Program-made: the position numbers and the translations under genes
Notes under the pieces: generated by a model
Database searches by the model: none
Told to the model about the DNA's origin: nothing
What the model saw: only the letters and a program-made list of their open reading frames with translations
Source: Candidatus Nitronereus thalassa
GTDB taxonomy: Bacteria > Nitrospirota > Nitrospiria > Nitrospirales > UBA8639
DNA: 64,000 nt
Assembly: GCF_032191465.1 (NCBI RefSeq)
Contig: NZ_JAQOUE010000001.1
Location: 1,860,001-1,924,000 of the forward strand
Direction of reading: 5' to 3'
Part shown: positions 17,650 through 25,617 of the stretch, piece after piece
Layout of the letters: each line of letters starts with the position of its first letter
Numbering within the stretch: the stretch's first letter is position 1

Positions 17650-17899
17650 TTGTCAATCCTCGATTTTCAGGGTTCCGTGGACAGCCCACGAGTCTCCTCC
17701 AACAGGAACTAGTCCTTCATGTTCTGTTTCGGAAAGTCTGATGGATTTCTTGACCGTTAATAGTGATTAGCGCTCAAAAGAGGAGAAATTCAGGGTTCCG
17801 GCAGGTACGATTCGGAGAATTGTCCAAAATATTGCGGAAAATTTTAACTATTTGGACCTTGGGACCGAAAAGGACAGAGAACAAATTGATTAGTCCCAC

Positions 17900-18343
17900 A
17901 TGAAACACTTCATAAACTATCTGATCGGTTCTCAATCACCAAAAACCAGTCCGTCGATTTCGAGGGAAGGGACGGAGATTGCCGATCGCCGAAAATTTCC
18001 ACGCTTGGAGGTACCACAAGGGGTGCCCCTTGAAGCAGAATTCATAACGCAGGACGAGATCTTGTGGGAGACTCGATGCATCGATATCAGCTCCGAGGGA
18101 GCCCAGATCGAATGTTCTGAAGACGGGTACCCGAAGGCGGAGGAAGGTGACAAGGCACTGCTTAAGCTCCAATTAGGCGGAGTGAAAGTCGATCTTCCTA
18201 CTATTGTCATGAGTCGGGAAAAAAACCGGATCAACTTGTTCCTCCCTCTCGATATGATCTCCCAAAATCAAGAGCAAGAAGAAAAGTTCTTTCGCATTCT
18301 TCTGACCCTGGACCGGGCTATCCGGCGAAGAAAGTTTCAGTAA
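17900..18343 (+). CDS. PilZ-domain c-di-GMP receptor-like protein
   Basis: A 147-residue cytoplasmic protein. A disordered N-terminus is followed by the PilZ signature: R31-K-F-P-R35 supplies the RxxxR c-di-GMP loop, and DISSEGAQ supplies the (D/N)xSxxG strand about 35 residues later. Both ligand motifs are intact, so binding is expected. It is diverged from the pilus genes and close to three proteins with GGDEF or EAL domains, which suggests it passes the c-di-GMP signal to pilus function. No good Shine-Dalgarno is visible. Its partner cannot be told from sequence. Confidence 0.82.
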   Translation: MKHFINYLIGSQSPKTSPSISREGTEIADRRKFPRLEVPQGVPLEAEFITQDEILWETRCIDISSEGAQIECSEDGYPKAEEGDKALLKLQLGGVKVDLPTIVMSREKNRINLFLPLDMISQNQEQEEKFFRILLTLDRAIRRRKFQ

Positions 18344-18635
18344 TTTTCAATTCCGCTCCCTGCCAGTCATTCCCAATCAAATACCTTTCAATTTCTATCA
18401 AATACAAAAACGAGAACCGAAAAACCTACCGCCTTATTCCAGGAGAAAAATCATGAGACCAATACCCCAAGAGATGTTTGCACTCTTCGTGAACAATTTC
18501 GCGAGTTCAAGTTAGAGTGAGGAGTACATCAGAAGAACTTAAGGCAGATGGATGGACTTCTTCCGGAGAAAGGCAACGTAATCAGAAATGGTTGATTAAT
18601 GAAGATAGAAAGATGAGGCCACTACGCTCGCGACT
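18344..18635. other. Convergent intergenic gap without a recognisable gene
   Basis: This lies between the PilZ stop and the HDOD-GGDEF stop. It contains a 20-codon frame at 18453-18515 (MRPIPQEMF...) with AGGAG 9 nt upstream, and an ATG-less frame ending TLREQFREFKLE. The first faintly resembles the start of some tyrosine recombinases, but it stops at once. It is either a decayed gene or chance. I see no clear terminator hairpin. Confidence 0.4.
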
Positions 18636-20147
18636 TCAATCAAAAGCCACGTATTGGTTTCTTCCATTCCCTTTGGCGACATACACCGCTTGATCAGCGG
18701 CATGGATAAGCTCATCTACGTTGGGGAAGGATTTTTCCTTAGAATGTGTGGCCACTCCGATAGAAGCCGTGACGGTAATATATTGTCCAGGAGAAATTTC
18801 ATGAGAGAGTTGGCTCAACCTTTTCAAGAGACGCTGAAAGAGAATAAAAGCACCTTGCGAATTTGTGCCTGGCAGGACGACCAAAAATTCCTCTCCCCCA
18901 TACCGCCCGACTACATCACTGGATCTGACTTGCTCCATTAAAAATTCTCCCACGCCCATAAGAACTTGGTCCCCAGCAGCATGGCCATGGGTGTCGTTCA
19001 CCGACTTAAAATGATCAAGGTCCACAAAACCCACACTGAGTGGAGTCTCATCTCGTAAGGATTTATGAAACGCTTGCGTGAGAAATTCTTGGAGAAAGCC
19101 ACGATTGAAGGTTTTTGTGAGCGGGTCCCTTCGGGATGAATGCTGTAAATGATGAAATTCGGATTCAAGATCGACCGTACTGCTTTTTAACTTTTCCACT
19201 TCCTGGCACATTTGCAAATTTTGAAACAATTGGCCTTCACGCGCCATGTCAATCAGGTCCGCAGGATTCACATCCTTCACGATATTCATATCAAACAGTT
19301 GGTCCACCTCAGTAATCGCCGGGAGCATCTGATCGAGCAGATCGGACAGGAAGTCCATAGGAAGTCCCAGCCACACCTCTAACTTGTTTCCCGTCTCCTG
19401 AAGAAGAGAGTCGGTGATTCCATTCATGAACAAGGTTGCCAGGGCACCGGCACCAGCGACACACCGCACAAACTTGGAACGCTCATCTTCAGGCGGCAAT
19501 TGTAAGGGGTCCTCACTATAGGCCACGGCCAGATGCAAGCGTTCCGGGAGATTCCATTGCCCCAACAGCCATCCACCGACCGTGGCGTGATGAACCCCGA
19601 ATATCTTTTGTTCATGGGACACCACTTGTCGGTGATCGTGCTGAGGCAGATCGGAGGCCCCATAAAAATCAGGACACACGTGGTTCAGCGCCAGCATCCC
19701 AATATCTTGAAGCAAACAAGCGATGAAGAGTTCTTCCCGGTCTCGCAATCCACAATACTGGCCTAATACCTGGCTTGCTGCGGCAGCAATACCCGACCGT
19801 TTCCAATAGAGGGAATAGTCAAGACCCCCTTCCTCGTTTTGACGCAATCCTTTGACCAGAGAAAAGGAAAGCGCCAGGGAGGTCGTCGCATTCAGCCCAA
19901 GCAATAAGGTCGCCAATTGAAGGCTTTCGACCTTTCGTACCATCGCGTACATCGGCGAGTTCGCCGTCCGAAGAATTTTACCGACAATCGCCGGATCGCG
20001 GGAAAACACCCTGATCGCTTTATCAATATCTACTTCCGGATCATTGGCCATTTCAATGACCTGTAAGGCATAGGCCGGGGGGCTGGGCAGATTTCGGCAA
20101 GTCTTCAGTTTGGTTTCCAAGTCTGCCGGTATGAGTTCGTACGTCAT
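18636..20147 (-). CDS. HDOD-GGDEF protein (probable diguanylate cyclase)
   Basis: 503 residues. An HDOD domain spans about 10-210 (CRNLPSPPAYALQVIEMAND, DPAIVGKILRTANSPMY), followed by a helical linker to about 320. A GGDEF domain spans about 340-500 with VGFVDLDHFKSVNDTHGH and the active-site RYGGEEF, so cyclase activity is expected. HDOD domains regulate signalling and are often fused to such outputs. It sits inside the pilus region, whose ATPase has a c-di-GMP-binding-type N-terminus. The start ATG matches the family N-terminus. Confidence 0.88.
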   Translation of the reverse strand: MTYELIPADLETKLKTCRNLPSPPAYALQVIEMANDPEVDIDKAIRVFSRDPAIVGKILRTANSPMYAMVRKVESLQLATLLLGLNATTSLALSFSLVKGLRQNEEGGLDYSLYWKRSGIAAAASQVLGQYCGLRDREELFIACLLQDIGMLALNHVCPDFYGASDLPQHDHRQVVSHEQKIFGVHHATVGGWLLGQWNLPERLHLAVAYSEDPLQLPPEDERSKFVRCVAGAGALATLFMNGITDSLLQETGNKLEVWLGLPMDFLSDLLDQMLPAITEVDQLFDMNIVKDVNPADLIDMAREGQLFQNLQMCQEVEKLKSSTVDLESEFHHLQHSSRRDPLTKTFNRGFLQEFLTQAFHKSLRDETPLSVGFVDLDHFKSVNDTHGHAAGDQVLMGVGEFLMEQVRSSDVVGRYGGEEFLVVLPGTNSQGAFILFQRLLKRLSQLSHEISPGQYITVTASIGVATHSKEKSFPNVDELIHAADQAVYVAKGNGRNQYVAFD

Positions 20148-20331
20148 AGTTTCATTGCCCGAGTATGTGTGGGCTTTTGCCTTAATGAGTCAATTAGGGA
20201 CAATCTATAACTTCGGTCTTGGAGACGGCTATCTTTAAGCGACAAGATAACCCAATAACCAAAATTTCTTAAAATCAACCAACAACCAACCCCAAACCAC
20301 TATGGCAATTCCTGCGGAATTGTGATTGCGA

Positions 20332-22251
20332 TCATTCCGCCAAGGTGACAGCAGCAATATTTTCCTGGGTGGTGTTTAAGCCAACATCATTACCCTCCAA
20401 GACGATAGAGGCTAAGGCCGTGGTGTTGCCCGTTATCCCCATGGTGGTGGTCACGGCATTCAAGGCAAAAATATCATGGTATTGCACAGAAATAGGAACC
20501 GTCCCGACTGTCGCATCATGCCAATCCAATGTAGCGAGGATCGTGCCCGGCAACAACACCCGTCCTCCCATTGTCGTGGTATCCTCTACCAGGTAAACAC
20601 CGTAGACATATCGATTATTGTCAATATTAATATCCGACCCTTCTAGTAAAATAGCTGTGGTTCCCGAAGTGCTTCCAGCACCCACACTGGTCGGGACATA
20701 ATGGTGAATATCATTCCTTCCGGTTTTGGAAGAAGCGTAAAGAAAAGTCCCGGCAGGCAATATTACATCTCCTACAAGCGTGTTTTTTTCCACGACGGAA
20801 ATACCCGAAATTATCCCGTTAATGGGATTTTCCAATAACATATAAAAGGTACCTGAAGAATAGTCACCCGGTGTCGCTGGCCGGAAGACAAACACATCCT
20901 TCCACGTCACGCTCAAGGTATTGAGACTGGTCAAGGTGGCATTAAACTCTGTAGAGAGGAGAAGGTCTCCCGGTAATAAATCAAATGTGGTGGTGGTCCC
21001 TACAGTCACCCCAGTTTTTACATAATCAACGGCATCGATTTGTAGGCCCCCACTGGAAAATGTTCTAAAATTTTGCAATGAAGAAAACGTACCATTGGTA
21101 GTCCCTGGCTCCAATGCTAAATTCGGGTCGGAAAAACGAAGAACATCAGCATTCGTCCAAGAATCTAGCCCCGGAGCGCCGCTTGGGGAACCCACATCTC
21201 CGAAGGTCGCGAGCAGAATGCCGCCAAGACCGCTTCCGCATCCGCTGACTCCACCCGAACAGGCTTGAACTAAGATGGGGCCGCTTCGCCATTGCACTCC
21301 CGCCGGGCGGCAAGGGTTAAAATGATGAGTGGTATCTTCATTCGCAATGAATTGAATTTCCGGCACCGCATAAGGTATAGCTTCATCCACTCCAACTCGT
21401 GTGCCAATAAGATGATACCGGAGGTGACTGAGGGTAATGCCACAGCCGGAATTGGTGACGGTCCCGTCAATACTGTAACTCCCCCCTGTGGTATCGGCCA
21501 GCAAATTGACGAGCCGGAACAAATGGCCCACGCTGCCGCGTTCGATGAATAGATCCGGGGTCGAAGTTTCATTGGTATTCCACCATGCATCAAACTCCGT
21601 GGCGTTGGTAATGGTCGGGGCTGCATCCGCATTCAAATTTGAGATGAGGAGATATCGCGTATCCGGAATTTCGTTTTCCGCAATCCCTGCGGCATTGCTG
21701 AACGCCGCCATGGTGGGATGCAAGACGTAATACCGAGGAAAGCCTCGATCGTTTTGCAACAATCGCGTGTCCCCCATTTGCAGATATTTCGGACTCAATG
21801 CAGACAGATCTGCCGGCCAGGCATGGGTCTCCTGCAAAGACAATTCAATGGCTTGTGCAATAGCCTGAAGGTTGCTCTTCTCCGCAGTCCTTGTGGCGTC
21901 ATCGAGTCGGTTGATGAAATTGGGAAGGATGATTGCAGCAAGAATGCCAACGACGGCTAATACGCCGACAACTTCGAGGAGGGAGAAACCGTGGGATGAT
22001 CGTAGCTCGTATTTCGTATCTCGTATCTCGTGAAGAAACAGACGTCGCTCGTCGCTCGTCGCTGGTCGCTCGGGAGACGTATCTCGTATTTCGTCGCTCG
22101 TATTTCGTGAACATAAAGATATCGATGGTCCTCCGGAAAGAGTATTTCGTATCTCGTATTTCGTATTTCGTGAAGAAACAGACGTCGCTTGTCGCTCGTG
22201 AAGAGTATCTCGTATTTCGTATCTCGTATTTCGTGTCTTGGTGAGTCTCAT
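20332..22251 (-). CDS. Large prepilin-like protein 1 with repeat-encoded leader
   Basis: The class III prepilin signature HG|FSLLEVVGVLAVVGILAAII follows an 88-residue leader counted from the first ATG. Leaders are normally 6-25 residues. The whole leader is read from heptamer repeats (RNTKYEI- and TSDERR-type peptides), and no ATG, GTG or TTG lies between the array and the cleavage site. The globular part has a domain shared with the next two prepilins (WWNTNETSTPDL...) and a C-terminal half with recurring 'GSD/GND' strands (GTTAILLEGSDINI, ASIVLEGNDVGL). Probably a minor pilin or tip adhesin of the MSHA-like pilus. The true start is unknown and the gene may be disrupted. Confidence 0.7.
   Translation of the reverse strand: MRLTKTRNTRYEIRDTLHERQATSVSSRNTKYEIRNTLSGGPSISLCSRNTSDEIRDTSPERPATSDERRLFLHEIRDTKYELRSSHGFSLLEVVGVLAVVGILAAIILPNFINRLDDATRTAEKSNLQAIAQAIELSLQETHAWPADLSALSPKYLQMGDTRLLQNDRGFPRYYVLHPTMAAFSNAAGIAENEIPDTRYLLISNLNADAAPTITNATEFDAWWNTNETSTPDLFIERGSVGHLFRLVNLLADTTGGSYSIDGTVTNSGCGITLSHLRYHLIGTRVGVDEAIPYAVPEIQFIANEDTTHHFNPCRPAGVQWRSGPILVQACSGGVSGCGSGLGGILLATFGDVGSPSGAPGLDSWTNADVLRFSDPNLALEPGTTNGTFSSLQNFRTFSSGGLQIDAVDYVKTGVTVGTTTTFDLLPGDLLLSTEFNATLTSLNTLSVTWKDVFVFRPATPGDYSSGTFYMLLENPINGIISGISVVEKNTLVGDVILPAGTFLYASSKTGRNDIHHYVPTSVGAGSTSGTTAILLEGSDINIDNNRYVYGVYLVEDTTTMGGRVLLPGTILATLDWHDATVGTVPISVQYHDIFALNAVTTTMGITGNTTALASIVLEGNDVGLNTTQENIAAVTLAE
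22001..22238. repeat. Heptamer array of 34 consecutive units
   Basis: 238 bp divide exactly into 34 seven-base units without a slip. Most begin with CGT (CGTATTT, CGTATCT, CGTCGCT). Even the unlike units (CGGGAGA, ATAAAGA, TATCGAT, GGTCCTC, CGGAAAG) hold the register. CGTGAAG followed by AAACAGA occurs twice (22029 and 22169), each time leading into CGTCGCT words. One base out of register, further CGTTGCT, AGTCGCT and GGTTATC units continue to about 22274. All clear words point the same way. The array covers the 5' part of the first large prepilin gene. Confidence 0.9.
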
Positions 22252-22354
22252 TTCGTTGCTAGTCGCTGGTTATCGGTTGATGGGAATGCGTAAGGCGTAC
22301 CCCCGCATAGCCACCTTCGTATTTCGTACCTTGCTGGTATGATGGCGACGTGTC

Positions 22355-24271
22355 CTATTCACTTAAATACATGCCAATGCCGTTTAGGTCGATCCCATCC
22401 AAACTCACATCCGACCCATCAAAGAACAAATAAGCGTTCGCTTCGGACTGAAAGCTCAGCAGGCCAAGTTCGGTCTTTGTCACATCCAAAATGAAAATAT
22501 CTTCCCTCTCTGTTGCGATTGAATTATCACCAACCGACGAGTCATCAGCGTCTAAAGTGACGAGAATTTGTCCAGCCAAGAGAGTGGTGCCTCCAATGGT
22601 CCTCTCTGATTCAATGAGTTCGATGCCGGTAATGTCCTGACTCAAATTAAAATCACTGCCATCGAGGAGAAGTTGCGTCGTCCCGACCGTCAAGGTGCCC
22701 ATCCTTAACGGGGTAAAGAGATAAAGATCCTCACTTGTTTCACTCAACAGCAATGTGCCGGCCTGCAGCGTGGTATCACCCACGAATGTATCCTGTTCGA
22801 CCAGAGAAACTCCCTGAGTCGAACCAAACCCAACATCGCTCGCATCAAAAAACATGATAAACGTTCCCGACGAATAATCTCCCGGTTGATCCGGACGGAA
22901 AATAAATACATCGTTATCATCGACCGAGAGGCTATTCGTGCTGTTCAACGTTTCATCCCCTTGGGTAGAAAGCAGCAAATCCCCTCTATAGAGATCGAGT
23001 GTGATGAGGGAACCCACAGTCAGATTTCTTGACACATAATGAATTGCATCGATATCGGCCTGGCCCGTAAAATTTTCGAGTTTAAAGATGGCACCATATT
23101 GACCTGCCGTGGTGCCACCCGGCGGCGAGGTCTCAAAACTCAGATTCGGATTGTCAAAGGAAACAATTTCGTCCTCACCCCAGCTCCCGATTTCCGGTAT
23201 CCCGCTCGTATCACTCGCAGTGGTCAGCCACAACACTTCACATGGCGCTGCTGGAAGCGGTGCAACAACCCATCGATCACCGATGGACCGGCACGGATCA
23301 AATTGATAGGACACATTGGTGGTGAGGGCGAACTCAATTTCCGGAGTGCCATAGGGAGTGTCTTCATCCAACGACACCACCGTTCCGGCCACATGGTACT
23401 GATTGTAATCCGTCAGCGTGCCTCCGCTTGAATCGGTCGTGGTTCCATCAATTTGGTAACTCGCGCCGGGACCAAGAAACGTCAAGTTCACCTGGTGAAA
23501 GAGGCTGGCCAGATTGCCGCGATAAATTTTAAGATCGGGCGTGGCGGTTTCATCAGTGGCCCACCAGGTTTCAAACTCGGTGGCGTTCGTGATGGTCGGC
23601 GCGGCATCTTGGCTTAAGTTTGAAACAAGCAAAAAGCGAAGCGCGATCAGATCACTTGCCGCGAGTCCCGCTCCGTTGTTAAAGGTGGCCGTGGTCGGAT
23701 GAGCCGCATAATACCGGGGGAACCCGCGAGGATTCTGCAACAACTGGGCACTATCCAATGGCACATACTCCGGACTGTGCGCGGCCAGGGTTGGTGCCCA
23801 TGCGCGATTGCGGCGTAAGTAAAGTTCGGTGCCCTCCGCGATGCCACTTAGACTCTGTAATTCCTGATCCGTGCTGAGGCGATCGTTGAGCGACACCAAA
23901 TTCGGCGCAAACACCGCCGCCAAAATCGTCATCACCGCAAGAATACCGACCATCGCGAGGAGGGTGAAACCGGGGGAAGATCGTATCTCGTATTTCGTAT
24001 CTCGTATTTCGTTATTTGGGAAGAAAGGACAACATTCGTGTTTCGTATTTCGTATTTCGTATTTCTTTAAAGGATAAAGATGAGGGACAAAAGACGAAAG
24101 AAGTATCTTCTTTGCGAGATACGAAATACGAGATACGAGATACGTCAGTTTCTTCACGAAATACGAGATACGAGATACGAACGACGTTCTTTTTATCGCG
24201 AGATACGAGCGACGAGCGACGAGCGACGTTTGTTCTCCCATCACGAACATTGCTGTCCTTGAACCAGCCAT
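22355..24271 (-). CDS. Large prepilin-like protein 2, leader repeat-encoded, lacks Glu5
   Basis: The prepilin N-helix SPG|FTLLAMVGILAVMTILAAVF is preceded by about 101 residues translated from heptamer arrays in both orientations (SRISYFV-type and KYEIRNT-type peptides). No usual start codon lies between the array and the cleavage site. Position +5 after the cleavage is Ala instead of the Glu that nearly all pilins need for subunit docking; such a change is seen in GspK-like tip subunits. The globular part is paralogous to its neighbours (ATDETATPDLKIYRGNLA). A C-terminal half has repeated FDGSDV strands (MFFDASDVGF, LLLDGSDFNL, LFFDGSDVSL). It overlaps the 3' end of prepilin 3 as drawn; the real start is unknown. 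Confidence 0.65.
   Translation of the reverse strand: MAGSRTAMFVMGEQTSLVARRSYLAIKRTSFVSRISYFVKKLTYLVSRISYLAKKILLSSFVPHLYPLKKYEIRNTKHECCPFFPNNEIRDTKYEIRSSPGFTLLAMVGILAVMTILAAVFAPNLVSLNDRLSTDQELQSLSGIAEGTELYLRRNRAWAPTLAAHSPEYVPLDSAQLLQNPRGFPRYYAAHPTTATFNNGAGLAASDLIALRFLLVSNLSQDAAPTITNATEFETWWATDETATPDLKIYRGNLASLFHQVNLTFLGPGASYQIDGTTTDSSGGTLTDYNQYHVAGTVVSLDEDTPYGTPEIEFALTTNVSYQFDPCRSIGDRWVVAPLPAAPCEVLWLTTASDTSGIPEIGSWGEDEIVSFDNPNLSFETSPPGGTTAGQYGAIFKLENFTGQADIDAIHYVSRNLTVGSLITLDLYRGDLLLSTQGDETLNSTNSLSVDDNDVFIFRPDQPGDYSSGTFIMFFDASDVGFGSTQGVSLVEQDTFVGDTTLQAGTLLLSETSEDLYLFTPLRMGTLTVGTTQLLLDGSDFNLSQDITGIELIESERTIGGTTLLAGQILVTLDADDSSVGDNSIATEREDIFILDVTKTELGLLSFQSEANAYLFFDGSDVSLDGIDLNGIGMYLSE
23982..24232. 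repeat. Large heptamer inverted repeat at a prepilin gene junction
   Basis: The left arm (23982-24064) has CGTATCT/CGTATTT words with one register slip. The right arm (24114-24232) is 17 units in perfect register in the opposite orientation (GCGAGAT, ACGAAAT, ACGAGAT, ACGTCAG, TTTCTTC ... ACGAGCG, ACGTTTG). The 49-bp centre holds ordinary sequence. The reverse complement of the right arm contains CGTGAAG-AAACTGA, the same punctuation as other arrays. It covers the leader region of prepilin 2 up to the stop of prepilin 3. Confidence 0.88.
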
Positions 24272-25161
24272 TTCGGGGTTCCCTGACAGTTAGGGTCAAA
24301 CTGATACCCGGCGTCCATCGTCAAGTTCAACTCGACTTCCGGAGTGGAGTAGGAATCACTCGTATCCAGCTTTACCGGAGTGCCCACTACATGGTAGCGG
24401 TTGTGAAGCGCCAGGGTTTGATTGCCGGGAGTACCGGTCGAGGTTCCGTCGATCTGGTAACTTCCACCCGGGCCAACTGGGCTCAGGCTCACCAAATGAA
24501 ACATATTGCCTAAATGCCCGCGATAAATTTTCAGATTCGGCGTGGAGGTTTCATCCGTATTCCACCAGGCATTAAATTGTGTGGCATTGGCAATCGTAGG
24601 ACTGGCATTCGCACTGATATCTGAAATCAGCAAAAACCGCATATCCGGCAACGCACTTTCAGCGAGACCGGTGGCATTGGAAAAACCTGCGGTGGTGGGA
24701 TGGGCAAAATAGTACCGGGAATACCCTCGGCTATTTTGAAGTAGCTGGGCCGAGCCAAAAGACACATATTTAGGACTGAGGGCCGCAAGGTTGGGAGGCC
24801 AGGTTCGGTTTTCCCGAAAATACACCTTCACCCCTTCGGCTATGGCCTGGAGGTTTTTGGTTTCCTCGGTTTGTTCGGCACGGTCAAAGACATCTATGAC
24901 ATTGGGAATCGCAATCGCCGCCAGCGTCGCCATAATCGCCAACACCCCGATGACTTCGATGAGGGTGAAACCGGCGGCGTTAAGCGCCGCGCATCTCGTA
25001 TTGCGTATTTCGTATTTCGTATTTCGTGAAGAGAAAAACGTCTCTCGTATCTGGGGAGAAGTATCTTGTATCTTGTATCTCGTATCTCGTGAAGAAAAGA
25101 ACGTATCTTGTATCTCGTATTTCGTATCTCGTTTTTTCAGAAAAGATGCTTGAAAAGTCAT
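24241..25161 (-). CDS. Large prepilin-like protein 3 (short form), repeat-encoded leader
   Basis: 306 residues. The signature NAAG|FTLIEVIGVLAIMATLAAI has the normal Glu5. The leader from the first ATG is 64 residues, of which about 45 come from the 20-unit heptamer array. The ATG itself lies outside the array. The globular domain is paralogous to prepilins 1 and 2 (NTDETSTPNLKIYRGHLG, HNRYHVVGTPVKLD) but ends at the Cys-containing tail without the extra C-terminal half. The three genes probably arose by tandem duplication. No Shine-Dalgarno precedes the ATG, so an alternative start or a disrupted gene remains possible. Confidence 0.7.
   Translation of the reverse strand: MTFQASFLKKRDTKYEIQDTFFSSRDTRYKIQDTSPQIRETFFSSRNTKYEIRNTRCAALNAAGFTLIEVIGVLAIMATLAAIAIPNVIDVFDRAEQTEETKNLQAIAEGVKVYFRENRTWPPNLAALSPKYVSFGSAQLLQNSRGYSRYYFAHPTTAGFSNATGLAESALPDMRFLLISDISANASPTIANATQFNAWWNTDETSTPNLKIYRGHLGNMFHLVSLSPVGPGGSYQIDGTSTGTPGNQTLALHNRYHVVGTPVKLDTSDSYSTPEVELNLTMDAGYQFDPNCQGTPKWLVQGQQCS
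24997..25136. repeat. Heptamer array of 20 units, left flank of the four-helix gene
   Basis: 140 bp in perfect 7-nt register, plus orientation: CGTATTG, CGTATTT x3, CGTGAAG, AGAAAAA, CGTCTCT, CGTATCT, GGGGAGA, AGTATCT, TGTATCT x2, CGTATCT, CGTGAAG, AAAAGAA, CGTATCT, TGTATCT, CGTATTT, CGTATCT, CGTTTTT. The CGTGAAG plus A-rich punctuation occurs twice. It lies downstream of the four-helix-bundle gene and inside the leader region of prepilin 3. Confidence 0.9.
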
Positions 25162-25184
25162 GGGTCACGTTAAAATCTATTTGA

Positions 25185-25556
25185 TTAGGTAGATACGTTT
25201 ATCTTCTTTATAAGGCTTTTGAGCATTCGGGATTCATGGTCCAATTTTTCCAAAAGGTTTCCTTTGCCCCTACTTGGTAAAAATCCTAAATCACAACTCA
25301 ATTCCACTTGGGTTTCTAACTCGGCACAAGACCCAAGTGCCATGTACAAAAATTGCCGATATTCCTTGTTGTGAATTCGGATAAATCCTTCGGCGATATT
25401 CGACGGGATTGAAACCGCAGCGCGTCGCATTTGAGACACTAATCCATACATTTCTTCTTTGGGAAAACTCTTACTCGACTGATACACCTCCAAAGCAATT
25501 TCTTTTCCTAGTCTCCATACCTCAAGATCCCTAAAACTTTTTATCTTTGTTGCCAT
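25185..25556 (-). CDS. Four-helix-bundle protein (23S rRNA intervening-sequence protein / bAvd-like family)
   Basis: 123 residues, the usual length of the family (PF05635/TIGR02436). Motifs: IKSFRDLEVWRLGKEIALEVY, MRRAAVSIPSNIAEGF and LGSCAELETQVELS. Relatives are encoded in intervening sequences of some 23S rRNA genes and as stand-alone genes. The same fold serves as the Avd accessory protein of diversity-generating retroelements, where it forms basic pentamers that bind nucleic acid. No reverse transcriptase, variable repeat or rRNA is nearby. The gene interrupts a pilus operon between GspF-like and prepilin genes, has no Shine-Dalgarno, and is bracketed by heptamer arrays pointing in opposite directions. 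I infer that it belongs to the repeat element rather than to the pilus. Its role is unknown. Confidence 0.85.
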   Translation of the reverse strand: MATKIKSFRDLEVWRLGKEIALEVYQSSKSFPKEEMYGLVSQMRRAAVSIPSNIAEGFIRIHNKEYRQFLYMALGSCAELETQVELSCDLGFLPSRGKGNLLEKLDHESRMLKSLIKKINVST

Positions 25557-25570
25557 CAATCGTTTTTTTT

Positions 25571-25605
25571 ACGAAATACTAAATACGAGATACGAAATAC
25601 GTTCT
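25571..25605. repeat. Heptamer array of 5 units, right flank of the four-helix gene (inverted)
   Basis: ACGAAAT, ACTAAAT, ACGAGAT, ACGAAAT, ACGTTCT followed by a T-run. The words are the reverse complement of those on the left flank. ACGTTCTTTT mirrors the AAAAGAACGT junction in the left array. The array lies just upstream of the four-helix ATG and 12 bp past the GspF-like stop. Confidence 0.82.
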
Positions 25606-25617
25606 TTTTTAACGTTT

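Noticed and set aside
18453-18515. Start of a tyrosine recombinase/integron integrase
   Set aside because: Only 20 codons with a vague resemblance at the first few residues; no catalytic region or attachment site follows.
25185-25556. Diversity-generating retroelement based on the bAvd-like fold
   Set aside because: No reverse transcriptase, template repeat or variable repeat with adenine-specific changes is visible nearby.
25185-25556. Intervening sequence of a 23S rRNA gene
   Set aside because: The gene lies between pilus genes, and no rRNA sequence was recognised in the window.
22001-25605. CRISPR array
   Set aside because: The units are 7 bp and continuous, without 25-40-bp repeats and unique spacers, and no cas gene is present.
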